Assembly (NCBI RefSeq): GCF_934560975.1 | Contig: NZ_CAKTFO010000018.1 | Span: 1 to 62,395 of the forward strand | Direction: 5' to 3' | Length of the DNA: 62,395 bases | Origin: an uncultured Sphingomonas sp. | GTDB taxonomy: Bacteria; Pseudomonadota; Alphaproteobacteria; Sphingomonadales; Sphingomonadaceae | Shown: positions 19,203 to 27,462 of the stretch, in pieces | Position numbering within the stretch: the first letter of the stretch is position 1 | Layout: the number at the start of each line of letters is the position of its first letter | The notes under the pieces: model-generated | What the model was told of the DNA's origin: nothing | Databases searched by the model: none | What the model saw: only the letters and a program-made list of their open reading frames with translations | Program-made: the position numbers and the translations under genes

Positions 19203-20732
19203 TCATGCGAGCGCCGGCGACCCGCGATGACGCGTGGGGGCGGAGGCCGGATCGCCCTGCCCCTGGCGCGCCGCCGTGCGCTGCCTCCGATGGACGGTAT
19301 AGATCAAGCGGGACGCGGCCAGCATCAGCGCAATCAGGAACGGCATGCGGTCGATCAAGCTCATGAACGAAATCTGGAACAGCAGCATGACGATCCCCGC
19401 CAGCACAAAGGCGCGCAGACGGATCACCTCCGGATCGCGCAGCCCCCTGAACCCGGTCACCAGCCGCGCGAGAACGAGCCCCGCGACCCCCAAGAAGCAG
19501 GCCAGTCCGACCAGGCCCGAAATCAGGTAGATGGTGAGATAGGTATTCACCATGTCGACGATGTGCTGACCCTGGGTGATGTCCTGCAGGCGGTCGATCA
19601 CATCGCTCAATCGCGCACCGAATATCGGGTGCTTGGCCCCCTCCTCCAGACCGCGCGAAAGCAGCAGCTCGCGATAATCATAATATTCGCCGGGCAGTGC
19701 CTCGTTCTGCGCGAACATCCCGGACAGGAAACCGCTGTGCTTCGCCAGCAGCATGGCGACACCCCCGATCACCCCGGCCGCGATCACCACGCCGATGGCC
19801 CGCCCCCCCTTGCCGCGCGCCAGCATGAACACGCCCACGCCCAGCACCAACCCCACCAGATTGCCGCGCGACTGCGTTGCCAGCAATCCGACGAAGGTCA
19901 GGGCCAAGGCGCATTGCCATTGCCAGCGCGTACCGAGCAGCGACCGCGACGACAGCACCGCCACGATCCCGATCAGCAGGAAGCAACCCAGGTTCAGCGG
20001 TCCGCTCATCGACACCGCCGCGCGCAACAGATCGCCACGCTTCATGCTGTACGCCGATATGCCGCCCCTCACGGACAATCCGTTGAGGACGGGAGAGTAG
20101 AAGGACCAGCCAAGCGTGGCTTCGACCACCGCCAAACCGGCCAGCAGCCCTGCGACAACAGCCACGCAGCCGAACAGCAACCGCGCCTCCTGCGCGGACC
20201 GGACATTCTGCCGCAGGAGCACATAAATGAACCCTATCCCCAGCAATTGCCCCAGCCCATTGCGCAGGAACACGGTGGAGGACGAGAAACGGTCCGCGGC
20301 AATCCAGAACAACGCGATGAGGATGACGACCAGCGCATCTTCCGGCGCGAAACCGCGAGGCTTGGCCAGCCTGGGCGCGGGGTACATCAGCAGGCTGACC
20401 GCCAAGGCCATCGACAGAACGAAGATGACGGAAATGTCCAGCAGGTAGGTCGATCCCGCCTGGATGGGCAGGCTGAGGCTGGGTGCAAGCAGCACCATCA
20501 TCACGTAGCGGCATACCGCATCGACCCGGTTGCGCACCGTTGCCACGAAGATCACGAACGCGGCGGCATCGAACAGCACCAGCGAGGGCAAGATGAAGCC
20601 GCACAGCATGGTCAGGGCGTAGCCCGCGTAGAAGCGCCCCCCGATGTAGCGGCGCAGTTCGTCGCGGGCGCTCCAGTAGATCGCTCCATAAATCGCGCTG
20701 AACACGATCATCAGCATCAGGAAGATCTTCAC
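19203..20732 (-). CDS. O-antigen ligase/polymerase-like membrane protein
   Basis: A 509-residue protein with roughly 11-13 hydrophobic segments and a central Wzy/WaaL-like region: a long periplasmic loop (about residues 330-400) follows the segment LLATQSRGNLVGLVLGVGV, whose T-Q-S-R-G is the usual signature before the large loop. The N-terminus VKIFLMLMIVFSAIYGAIYW is a membrane segment. GTG 20732 has GGAG at a good distance, so I prefer it to the ATG 57 bases upstream. It may polymerise or transfer a glycan on undecaprenyl carrier. It stands alone between mdh and zapE, away from any glycan cluster. Confidence 0.75.
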   Translation of the reverse strand: MKIFLMLMIVFSAIYGAIYWSARDELRRYIGGRFYAGYALTMLCGFILPSLVLFDAAAFVIFVATVRNRVDAVCRYVMMVLLAPSLSLPIQAGSTYLLDISVIFVLSMALAVSLLMYPAPRLAKPRGFAPEDALVVILIALFWIAADRFSSSTVFLRNGLGQLLGIGFIYVLLRQNVRSAQEARLLFGCVAVVAGLLAGLAVVEATLGWSFYSPVLNGLSVRGGISAYSMKRGDLLRAAVSMSGPLNLGCFLLIGIVAVLSSRSLLGTRWQWQCALALTFVGLLATQSRGNLVGLVLGVGVFMLARGKGGRAIGVVIAAGVIGGVAMLLAKHSGFLSGMFAQNEALPGEYYDYRELLLSRGLEEGAKHPIFGARLSDVIDRLQDITQGQHIVDMVNTYLTIYLISGLVGLACFLGVAGLVLARLVTGFRGLRDPEVIRLRAFVLAGIVMLLFQISFMSLIDRMPFLIALMLAASRLIYTVHRRQRTAARQGQGDPASAPTRHRGSPALA

Positions 20733-20804
20733 GGCGTCGCTCCGCAACAGGGGACAATAAGCAAATGGGGCCCGGCAGCACCGGAGCACGACCGGCAGGA
20801 TCGG

Positions 20805-21914
20805 CTAGGCCGCGCCGTGCCCCTCGGCGAGATAGTCCGCCGACTGCATTTCCATCAATCGGGAAACGGTGCGCTCAAACTCGAATGCGCCGTCGCCAGC
20901 CGGATAGAGCGCCTCGGGCGCGGCGGCCGCGGCGGCGATCAGCTTGACCTTGTGTTCGTACAAAGCATCGATCAGCACCTTGAAGCGCGCGGCCTGGTCG
21001 CGCAACTCCGGACCCATGACCGGAATGCCGACGAGGATCACCGTGTGGAAGGCGCGCGCGATCGCCAGGTAATCGGCGGCGCCACGCGGCTCCCCACATA
21101 ACCGCTTGAACGAGAACACCCCGACACCCTTCAAGGCCTTGGGCACGTGCAGGGATCGTCCAGCGACGGTCAGCGCGCAGGAGGGGACATGCGCGCGATC
21201 GTCGGGCGGATAGTCGGTCAGGCGGAAAAAGGCCGCGCTGACCGCCGCCGTGGCCGCATCGCCCAGCGGCGCATACCAGGTCGGCGCACCGGCCAGACGT
21301 TGCAGGCGATAGTCGGTCGGCCCGTCCAGCGTCATCACGTCCAGCCGCTGCTCGATCAGGTCGATGAAGGGCAGGAACAGCCCGCGATTGATCCCGTCCT
21401 TGTAGAGATCGCGCGGTGGCCGGTTGGAGGTGGTGACGATCGTGGTGCCGTGATCCATGATCGCGGTAAACAGGCGGCTCATGATGGCGGCGTCGGCGGT
21501 GTTGTTGACCACCATCTCGTCAAACGCCAGCACCCGCGCCTCGGCGGCGATGGCTGCGGCGACTGGCATGACCGGATCGCCCTGCTCCTTGGCCCGCTCC
21601 GTGCGCAGGCGGTCATGCATTTCCAGCATGAATTCGTGGAAGTGGACCCGCCGCTTGGGCCGGATGTGGACGCAGTCGTAGAGCAGGTCCATCAGCATGG
21701 ACTTGCCACGCCCCACCCCGCCCCACAGGTACACGCCACGCACCGGCTCCGGCTTGCGGCGCAGCAGCCGCCACAGCACGGTGCCCCTGCCCGGCTGGTC
21801 CTCCAGCTCGTGCGCCAGGCGATCGAGCCGTTCCGCCACCTTGCGCTGGGCGGCGTCCGGCTTCAGCTCGCCGGCCGCAACCAGCCGATCGTAACGGGCA
21901 AGGGGGGTGGGCAC
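20805..21914 (-). CDS. zapE: Cell division protein ZapE / AFG1-family ATPase
   Basis: A 369-residue AAA-type ATPase of the AFG1/LACE1/ZapE family. Walker A is GGVGRGKSMLMDLLYD; VHFHEFMLEMHDRLR, VLAFDEMVVNNTADAAIMSRLF (Walker B) and TIVTTSNRPPRDLYKDGINR follow in the family order. Bacterial ZapE acts at the divisome; eukaryotic relatives help turn over respiratory complexes. It starts at GTG 21914, 20 bases after sdhB, so it is probably cotranscribed with sdhB. Confidence 0.92.
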   Translation of the reverse strand: MPTPLARYDRLVAAGELKPDAAQRKVAERLDRLAHELEDQPGRGTVLWRLLRRKPEPVRGVYLWGGVGRGKSMLMDLLYDCVHIRPKRRVHFHEFMLEMHDRLRTERAKEQGDPVMPVAAAIAAEARVLAFDEMVVNNTADAAIMSRLFTAIMDHGTTIVTTSNRPPRDLYKDGINRGLFLPFIDLIEQRLDVMTLDGPTDYRLQRLAGAPTWYAPLGDAATAAVSAAFFRLTDYPPDDRAHVPSCALTVAGRSLHVPKALKGVGVFSFKRLCGEPRGAADYLAIARAFHTVILVGIPVMGPELRDQAARFKVLIDALYEHKVKLIAAAAAAPEALYPAGDGAFEFERTVSRLMEMQSADYLAEGHGAA

Positions 21915-21934
21915 CGGATCAGCAGGTCACAGGA

Positions 21935-22720
21935 TCAGAGCTGGCGCTCCATCTCCATCTTCTTAACCTCGGCGATCGCCTTGGCCGGCGACAGTCCCTT
22001 GGGGCAGACGTTGGCGCAGTTCATGATGGTGTGGCAGCGATACAGGCGGAACGGATCCTCCAGCTCGTCCAGCCGCTCGCCCGTCATCTCGTCGCGGCTG
22101 TCGGCGAGCCAGCGATAGGCCTGGAGCAGGATGGCCGGGCCCAGGAACTTGTCGCTGTTCCACCAATAGCTGGGGCAGGAGGTCGAGCAGCAGGCGCACA
22201 GGATGCACTCGTAGAGGCCGTCCAGCTTGGCGCGATCCTCCGGCAACTGCAGCCGTTCCTTGGCGGACGGCGCGGGCGACACCGTCTGCAGCCACGGCTT
22301 GATGGAGGAATATTGCGCGTAGAAATGCGTGAAGTCGGGCACCAGGTCCTTGATCACGTCCATGTGCGGCAGCGGCGTGATCCGCACCTCGCCCTTCACA
22401 TCTTCGATCGCGGTGGTGCAGGCGAGGCCGTTGCGCCCATCGATGTTCATCGAGCAGGACCCGCAAATGCCTTCGCGGCAGGAGCGGCGGAAGGTCAGCG
22501 TAGAATCCAGCTCGTTCTTGATCTTCAGCAGCGCGTCCAGCACCATCGGGCCGGTCTGGTCCAGGTCCAGCTCGAACCGGTCGTAGCGGGGATTTTCGCC
22601 GCTGTCGGGATCGTAGCGGTAGATCTTGAAGGCGCGCTTGCGGCTGGCGTCGGCGGACGCCTTGATATCCTTCCCCTTGCCCGTGATCTTGCTCTTCTTG
22701 TCGGGAAAGAAATCCGCCAT
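21935..22720 (-). CDS. sdhB: Succinate dehydrogenase iron-sulfur subunit
   Basis: A 261-residue subunit carrying the three clusters that wire FADH2 electrons to quinone. [2Fe-2S]: CREGICGSCSMNI and NGLAC; [4Fe-4S]: CILCACCSTSCP; [3Fe-4S]: CHTIMNCANVCPKGL. All cysteines are in place. The partner genes sdhC, sdhD and sdhA are not upstream: the ~130 bases to the left of the start lead straight to the divergent gatC. It forms an operon with zapE. Confidence 0.97.
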   Translation of the reverse strand: MADFFPDKKSKITGKGKDIKASADASRKRAFKIYRYDPDSGENPRYDRFELDLDQTGPMVLDALLKIKNELDSTLTFRRSCREGICGSCSMNIDGRNGLACTTAIEDVKGEVRITPLPHMDVIKDLVPDFTHFYAQYSSIKPWLQTVSPAPSAKERLQLPEDRAKLDGLYECILCACCSTSCPSYWWNSDKFLGPAILLQAYRWLADSRDEMTGERLDELEDPFRLYRCHTIMNCANVCPKGLSPAKAIAEVKKMEMERQL

Positions 22721-22849
22721 CGATCAAATACCTCCGCCGCGGCTGATAGGCGCAAGCGTGCAGGTGCGAAAGCCCCAAATGCCTCAAATACCCCGCCCCA
22801 GCCTGCCGGGCCATTGCGGGGGCGGCCCACGGCTGCTAGCCGCGCCCCC

Positions 22850-23137
22850 ATGTCAGTCGATGCCGCGCAGGTCCGCAAGATCGCCAGCCTCGCCCGCATC
22901 GCCGTCACGGACGGCGAGGTCGAGGCGATGACGGGCGAACTCAACAACATTCTCGACTGGGTCGAACAATTGGCCCAGGTCGATACCACGGGGGTGGAGC
23001 CGCTGGCGGCGGTGATCCCCAATCATCTTCGCCTGCGCGAGGACGTGATCGACGATGGCGGCATCCGCGACGCGGTGCTCGCCAACGCCCCCCAGGCTGA
23101 ACATGGCTTCTTTGCCGTGCCCAAGGTGATCGAATAG
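22850..23137 (+). CDS. gatC: Asp-tRNA(Asn)/Glu-tRNA(Gln) amidotransferase subunit C
   Basis: A 95-residue GatC that stabilises GatA within the GatCAB transamidase. It matches the family closely: VRKIASLARIAVTDGEVEAM, ELNNILDWVEQLAQVDTTGVEPL and LREDVIDDGG. The ATG 22850 gives the usual N-terminus (MSVDAAQ); the frame is open far upstream but without homology. Its stop TAG shares its last base with the GTG of gatA, so the two are translationally coupled. gatB lies separately at 27.5 kb. Confidence 0.95.
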   Translation: MSVDAAQVRKIASLARIAVTDGEVEAMTGELNNILDWVEQLAQVDTTGVEPLAAVIPNHLRLREDVIDDGGIRDAVLANAPQAEHGFFAVPKVIE

Positions 23138-24618
23138 TGAGCGACCTGACCGATCTTGGCATTGCGGACATCCGCGACGGTTTCCGCGAAGGCGACTTCA
23201 CCGCGCGCGAAGTGGCGGAGGCGTTCAACGCCGCCGTCGCCGCCGCCAGGCCGCTGAACGCCTTCATCGTCGAAACGCCGGAACATGCGCTCGCCGCGGC
23301 CGATGCCGCCGACCAGGAACGTAGCGAGGGTTCGGCGCGGCCGCTGTCGGGCGTGCCGCTCGGCATCAAGGACCTGTTCTGCACCGACGGCGTCCAGACC
23401 ACGGCGGCCAGCCACATGCTGGAGGGCTTCGTGCCCACCTATGAATCGACGGTAACGGAACGACTGTTCCTGGCCGGCGCGGGCATGTTGGGCAAACTCA
23501 ACCTCGACCAGTTCGCGATGGGATCGTCCAACGAGACGAGCTATTTCGGCAACGTCGTTTCTCCGTGGCGGCGCAACGACGGCGGCAATGCCCCGCTCGC
23601 CCCCGGCGGGTCGTCGGGCGGCAGTTCGTCGGCGGTGGCGGCGCGGATCGCACCGGGCGCGACCGGCACCGACACCGGCGGATCGATCCGCCAGCCCGCC
23701 GCCTTTACCGGCATTTCGGGCATCAAGCCGACCTATGGCCGCTGCTCCCGCTGGGGCACGATCGCCTTCGCCTCCAGCCTGGACCAGGCCGGGGCGATGG
23801 CGCGCGACGTGCGCGACTGCGCGATCATGCTGGAAGCGATGAGCGGCTTCGATCCCAGAGACGCCACCAGCCTGGATCTGCCCGTGCCGGCGTGGGAGGA
23901 AAACCTGTCCGCCGACCTGCGTGGCAAGACGGTGGGCATCCCCCGCGAATATCGCGTCGACAACATGCCGCGCGAGATCGAGGCCCTGTGGGAACGCGGC
24001 ATCCAGCTGGTGAAGGATGCCGGCGCCAATGTGGTCGACGTGTCGCTGCCGCATACCAAATACGCGCTGCCGACCTATTACATCATCGCACCGGCTGAGG
24101 CGTCCTCCAACCTCGCCCGTTATGACGGCGTGCGCTACGGCCTCCGCGACCTGCCCGATGGCGCCAACCTGCAGGAGATGTATGCCGCGACCCGCGCCGA
24201 GGGCTTCGGGCCGGAGGTGAAGCGCCGCATCATGATCGGCACCTATGTGCTGTCGGCCGGCTTCTACGACGCCTATTTCACCCAGGCGCAGAAGGTGCGT
24301 TCGCTGATCGTGCGCGACTTCGCACAGGCGTTCGAGACGTGCGACGTGCTGCTGACCCCGACCGCGCCGTCGGCCGCCTTCGCGCTGGGCGAAAAGGCGG
24401 ACGATCCGCTGGCCATGTACCTGAACGACGTCTTCACCGTGCCGAGTTCGCTTGCCGGCCTGCCCGCCATGTCGGTGCCGGGCGGTCTCGACCAGGCCGG
24501 CCTGCCATTGGGCCTGCAGATCATCGGCCGCCCCCTGGACGAACAAGGCGTGCTGAACGCGGCCTTGGCGATCGAGGAACGCGCGGGGTTCAGCGCACGT
24601 CCGGGCAAGTGGTGGTGA
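23137..24618 (+). CDS. gatA: Asp-tRNA(Asn)/Glu-tRNA(Gln) amidotransferase subunit A
   Basis: A 493-residue amidase-signature enzyme that releases ammonia from Gln for transamidation of mischarged tRNAs. The Ser-cisSer-Lys triad is visible: Lys78 in GVPLGIKDLF, the Ser-rich APGGSSGGSSSAVAAR (~155-170) and Ser183 in GTDTGGSIRQPAAF. It starts with GTG overlapping the gatC stop. The chain ends GFSARPGKWW, usual for alphaproteobacterial GatA. Confidence 0.96.
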   Translation: MSDLTDLGIADIRDGFREGDFTAREVAEAFNAAVAAARPLNAFIVETPEHALAAADAADQERSEGSARPLSGVPLGIKDLFCTDGVQTTAASHMLEGFVPTYESTVTERLFLAGAGMLGKLNLDQFAMGSSNETSYFGNVVSPWRRNDGGNAPLAPGGSSGGSSSAVAARIAPGATGTDTGGSIRQPAAFTGISGIKPTYGRCSRWGTIAFASSLDQAGAMARDVRDCAIMLEAMSGFDPRDATSLDLPVPAWEENLSADLRGKTVGIPREYRVDNMPREIEALWERGIQLVKDAGANVVDVSLPHTKYALPTYYIIAPAEASSNLARYDGVRYGLRDLPDGANLQEMYAATRAEGFGPEVKRRIMIGTYVLSAGFYDAYFTQAQKVRSLIVRDFAQAFETCDVLLTPTAPSAAFALGEKADDPLAMYLNDVFTVPSSLAGLPAMSVPGGLDQAGLPLGLQIIGRPLDEQGVLNAALAIEERAGFSARPGKWW

Positions 24619-24795
24619 ACATAAGCATCATGCTTCTGTAATCTAGGCTACTAAACTACGTGTAAAACTTTCGGGTTTTAGCTTCAACGGCGTAATGGGC
24701 CCCAATATCGGGATGGACCTGGCAATATTCGCATTCTAGTGCCGGCACGACAGGATGGAGGCATGCCGTCGTGCCAGTGGCATGAAGAGGGTGTG
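24619..24795. other. Intergenic stretch, less GC-rich
   Basis: The 177 bases between gatA and the oxygenase gene are clearly richer in A and T than their surroundings. They hold a small palindrome (AAGCATcATGCTT at 24622) and a weak A/T-rich hairpin at 24664-24681 (TAAAAC... GTTTTA). Neither is a convincing terminator; a promoter for the oxygenase gene is expected here but no clear -35/-10 pair stands out. Confidence 0.4.
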
Positions 24796-25629
24796 ATGAT
24801 GCCGATATTGGATCTGGTCGAAACCGACGGTTTCCTGCATTTCAATCGCGATCAATGTGTCGCCGCCGGGAAGGCGCGCGCGGAGGCCTATCAGTCCGCG
24901 CAGCCGTTTCCGCACATCGTCATGGACGATTTCGTGTCGTCGGATCGGTTGCGGGAGATCGTTGACACCTTTCCAGATCGGGAAGGCCGCAATTATTTCG
25001 ACCGCGCGCAGGAACGACTGAAATATCAGTTCGACCCCAATACGGTGCAGAGTCGCCAGGTCCGCAACCTGCTGGCTGAACTTAATGGCGAACCGTTTCT
25101 GGCGTTCCTGAGCGAGATGACGGGGATTGAGGGGCTGATTTCCGACCCGTATTACGCCGGCGGCGGCCTGCACGAGACCTTGTCGGGCGGGCACCTCAGC
25201 ATCCATGCCGACTTCAACATGCATAGCCGGATGAATGTGGAGCGGCGGCTCAACCTGCTCATCTACCTCAACGACGACTGGCCGGAGTCCTATGGCGGCC
25301 GGCTCGAACTGTGGGACAAGAAGATGCGCGCCGCGGCGACGTCGATCCTACCGGTGATGGGACGTGCCGTGGTGTTCAACACCACGTTGCAGAGCTTCCA
25401 CGGTCAGCCCTCGCCGCTCACCTGCCCGCCGGATCGCTCACGCAGGTCGATCGCTACCTATTACTACACCGCGCTGCCGGCGCAGGTGGCCCCGCCCAAG
25501 CGGACCACCACCTTCCAGACGCGCCCCGGGACCGGGGACCGGACGGACTGGAAGATCAAATACCACCATTTCGTGCAGGACTGGGTCCCGCCCCGCCTGC
25601 AGAAACATGCGCGCCGGCTGATGGGCTAA
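24796..25629 (+). CDS. 2OG-Fe(II) oxygenase family protein
   Basis: A 277-residue double-stranded beta-helix dioxygenase of the prolyl-4-hydroxylase-like group. Iron ligands: HADF (H-x-D) in GGHLSIHADFNMHSRM, and the distal His in LQSFHGQPSPLTCP; the 2-oxoglutarate Arg is probably in RRSIATYYYTALP. Strand LNLLIYLNDDWPESYGGRLELWD is typical. The N-terminal half carries the cap (FPHIVMDDFVSSDRLREIVDTFP). I use the tandem ATG at 24796 with GAGGG upstream; an ATG at 24763 is also possible. Substrate unknown; related enzymes modify secreted glycans, peptides or antibiotics. Confidence 0.85.
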   Translation: MMPILDLVETDGFLHFNRDQCVAAGKARAEAYQSAQPFPHIVMDDFVSSDRLREIVDTFPDREGRNYFDRAQERLKYQFDPNTVQSRQVRNLLAELNGEPFLAFLSEMTGIEGLISDPYYAGGGLHETLSGGHLSIHADFNMHSRMNVERRLNLLIYLNDDWPESYGGRLELWDKKMRAAATSILPVMGRAVVFNTTLQSFHGQPSPLTCPPDRSRRSIATYYYTALPAQVAPPKRTTTFQTRPGTGDRTDWKIKYHHFVQDWVPPRLQKHARRLMG

Positions 25630-25733
25630 TCGGAAGCACCGGCCGGGCAAGAGGATGCTGCATTAGTTGCAAAGAGCAACTGCTACCCCCTTGCCCAGCG
25701 TATTGCCCGCCTGGCGCTGAAGCAGGCGCAGGG

Positions 25734-26339
25734 TCAGTGCGTCCGAAGCCGGACATTCGGCTTCGGAACGGTAACGATGCTATTCGGCGAGACATCTTGC
25801 GCCAGCACCACATTGGCGCCGATCACGCTCCCGGCACCGACGACGACCGGCCCGACGATCACGGATCCGGCATTGATCTGGCAATTGGGGCCGATCACCG
25901 GCTTCATCCAGCGCGGATCGCCATGGCGGCGGACGCCCATGGTCGTGTTCTGGCGGATATGGACGTCGTCGCCGATCGCCAGCGCGCCCAGTTGCATCCC
26001 GCCCTGGTGCCAGAGGCGGACGCGCCGGCCGACCTGCGTCGTATATTTCAGGTCGATGCCGCACAGCCACTGCACGATCTTCGCGCCCATCCGGTACAGG
26101 AGCGAGCAGGCGCCACGGAGCAGGCGGTTGCGGATGCCCATGCGCCAATTTCCGAAGCGATGCACGGCGATAGCCCACAAACCCTGCGCGAACAGGTCGC
26201 GCTCATGCGTGTCATAATCCTCGCGCAGCAGCTGACGCAGGGTCATGCCGGGCGGGTTGAGGTTGAGGCGGCCGAGCATCCGGTCGCTGTCCGGCTGCAC
26301 CGCCGGATCCGGCGACGGATGGACCATGATCGCCTCCAT
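25734..26339 (-). CDS. CysE-like serine acetyltransferase / hexapeptide-repeat transferase
   Basis: A 201-residue acyltransferase. The N-terminal part (LREDYDTHERDLFAQGLWAIAVHRFGNWR) matches the SAT-like leader of glycan-linked acetyltransferases; the C-terminal left-handed beta helix shows hexapeptide repeats (LAIGDDVHIRQNTTMG, VIGPNCQINAGSVIVGPVVVG, GANVVLAQD). CoA-binding loops and the catalytic-type His are plausible. The ATG 26339 overlaps the TGA of the upstream glycosyltransferase by one base, so I take it rather than an upstream start. Context suggests acetylation of a surface glycan rather than cysteine synthesis. Confidence 0.85.
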   Translation of the reverse strand: MEAIMVHPSPDPAVQPDSDRMLGRLNLNPPGMTLRQLLREDYDTHERDLFAQGLWAIAVHRFGNWRMGIRNRLLRGACSLLYRMGAKIVQWLCGIDLKYTTQVGRRVRLWHQGGMQLGALAIGDDVHIRQNTTMGVRRHGDPRWMKPVIGPNCQINAGSVIVGPVVVGAGSVIGANVVLAQDVSPNSIVTVPKPNVRLRTH

Positions 26340-27304
26340 CACCGCGCGCCCCTGGCTTTCGGCAATGAGAAGCCGTGTGCTATCATGTCGCGCCACAGGA
26401 ACGGCGCATCCAGGATCTGCTTGCCGCGTGCTGTGCGATGGGCGCGATACACCAGATCCCCGGTCAGGAAGAGCATGTTGGCCAACACCGCCTGGCCCTT
26501 GCCGTAGCGATCATGGAAGAATTTGTAGCGGGATTCGTACCAGTAAGCGGGCACGCGCTTCAGCTTTTCATCGGAGCGGACGCCCGTCGACTGGCCGGCG
26601 AGGTGGACGACGCGGCTGTCCGCCACATGCCAGATTTCGTAGCCGGCGGCGCGCACGCGGGCCATCAGGTCCACCTCCTCGAAATACAGGAAATAGCGTG
26701 CGTCCATCAGCCCGACCACGTCCAGCACCGGCCGCGGCATCATGAAGCTGGCGCCCGTGACCCAATCGACTTGCCCGGTCTCCTCCAGATTCTCGATCTT
26801 GACCGAGGCGCTCGGCACCAGCCTGTCCGCCACCCCCAGGCGCGCGCCGCCGAAGAATTCCCGCCACGGCGCGGGGAAGCGGAAGCCGTAGGCGCGCGGG
26901 CTGCCGTCGGGATTTTCGAGGCGGCTACCGGCCACGCCTGCTTTGGGATGCTCCCGCAGCGTCGTCAGCAACGCCTGGATCGCTCCCGCCCGGACATAGG
27001 TGTCGGGATTGAGGAAATAGACATAGTCGATGCCGGGGTCGCCCAGCACATGCTGTTCGAGGATGTGATTGTTGCCATAGGCGAAGCCGCCATTCACGCC
27101 GATGTCGAAGCAGGTGCAGAAATCGAGGCCGGCCTCCGCGATATAGTCGCGGATGATCCCGGTCGATCCGTCGCCTGAATCCGCATCGCCGACATAGACC
27201 TTGAGCGTCAGTCCGGGCGCACGCTCACGCGCAACGGAGGCCAGGCATTCCTTGACCAGCCCGGGCGTCCGGTAATTGACGATGACGATCGCAATGTTGG
27301 TCAC
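26339..27304 (-). CDS. Family 2 glycosyltransferase (rhamnosyltransferase-like)
   Basis: A 321-residue GT-A enzyme. Start: NIAIVIVNYRTPGLVKECLASV; donor binding GDADSGDGST; the DxD-like YVYFLNPDTYVRAGA; acceptor-side FFGGARLG and TGASFMMPRPVLDVVGLMD, followed by ARYFLYFEEVDLMAR, which is typical of WbbL-like rhamnosyltransferases. It probably adds a sugar to a lipid-linked or surface glycan. It is immediately followed by the acetyltransferase gene with a one-base overlap, forming a two-gene envelope-glycan unit. Confidence 0.88.
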   Translation of the reverse strand: MTNIAIVIVNYRTPGLVKECLASVARERAPGLTLKVYVGDADSGDGSTGIIRDYIAEAGLDFCTCFDIGVNGGFAYGNNHILEQHVLGDPGIDYVYFLNPDTYVRAGAIQALLTTLREHPKAGVAGSRLENPDGSPRAYGFRFPAPWREFFGGARLGVADRLVPSASVKIENLEETGQVDWVTGASFMMPRPVLDVVGLMDARYFLYFEEVDLMARVRAAGYEIWHVADSRVVHLAGQSTGVRSDEKLKRVPAYWYESRYKFFHDRYGKGQAVLANMLFLTGDLVYRAHRTARGKQILDAPFLWRDMIAHGFSLPKARGAR

Positions 27305-27462
27305 TGGCGGACCCCCTCTGGCTGGTAGGCGGGATGCACGGCCACGAACGGCGCCTTCATGCCTGCGATCACCTCCGTTGACGCCGCCGCGTGCGGTCGG
27401 CGCTCACTTGCCCGCACCGCAGCGGATTGACAATGGCTCCGCCCCTACCCATCGCAATCGGC

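Noticed and set aside
22031..23137. A long plus-strand frame ending in gatC
   Set aside because: Only the last 95 residues match GatC; the rest is antisense to sdhB.
25666..25680. Hairpin GTTGC/GCAAC as a terminator between convergent genes
   Set aside because: Only five pairs and no T run on either strand.
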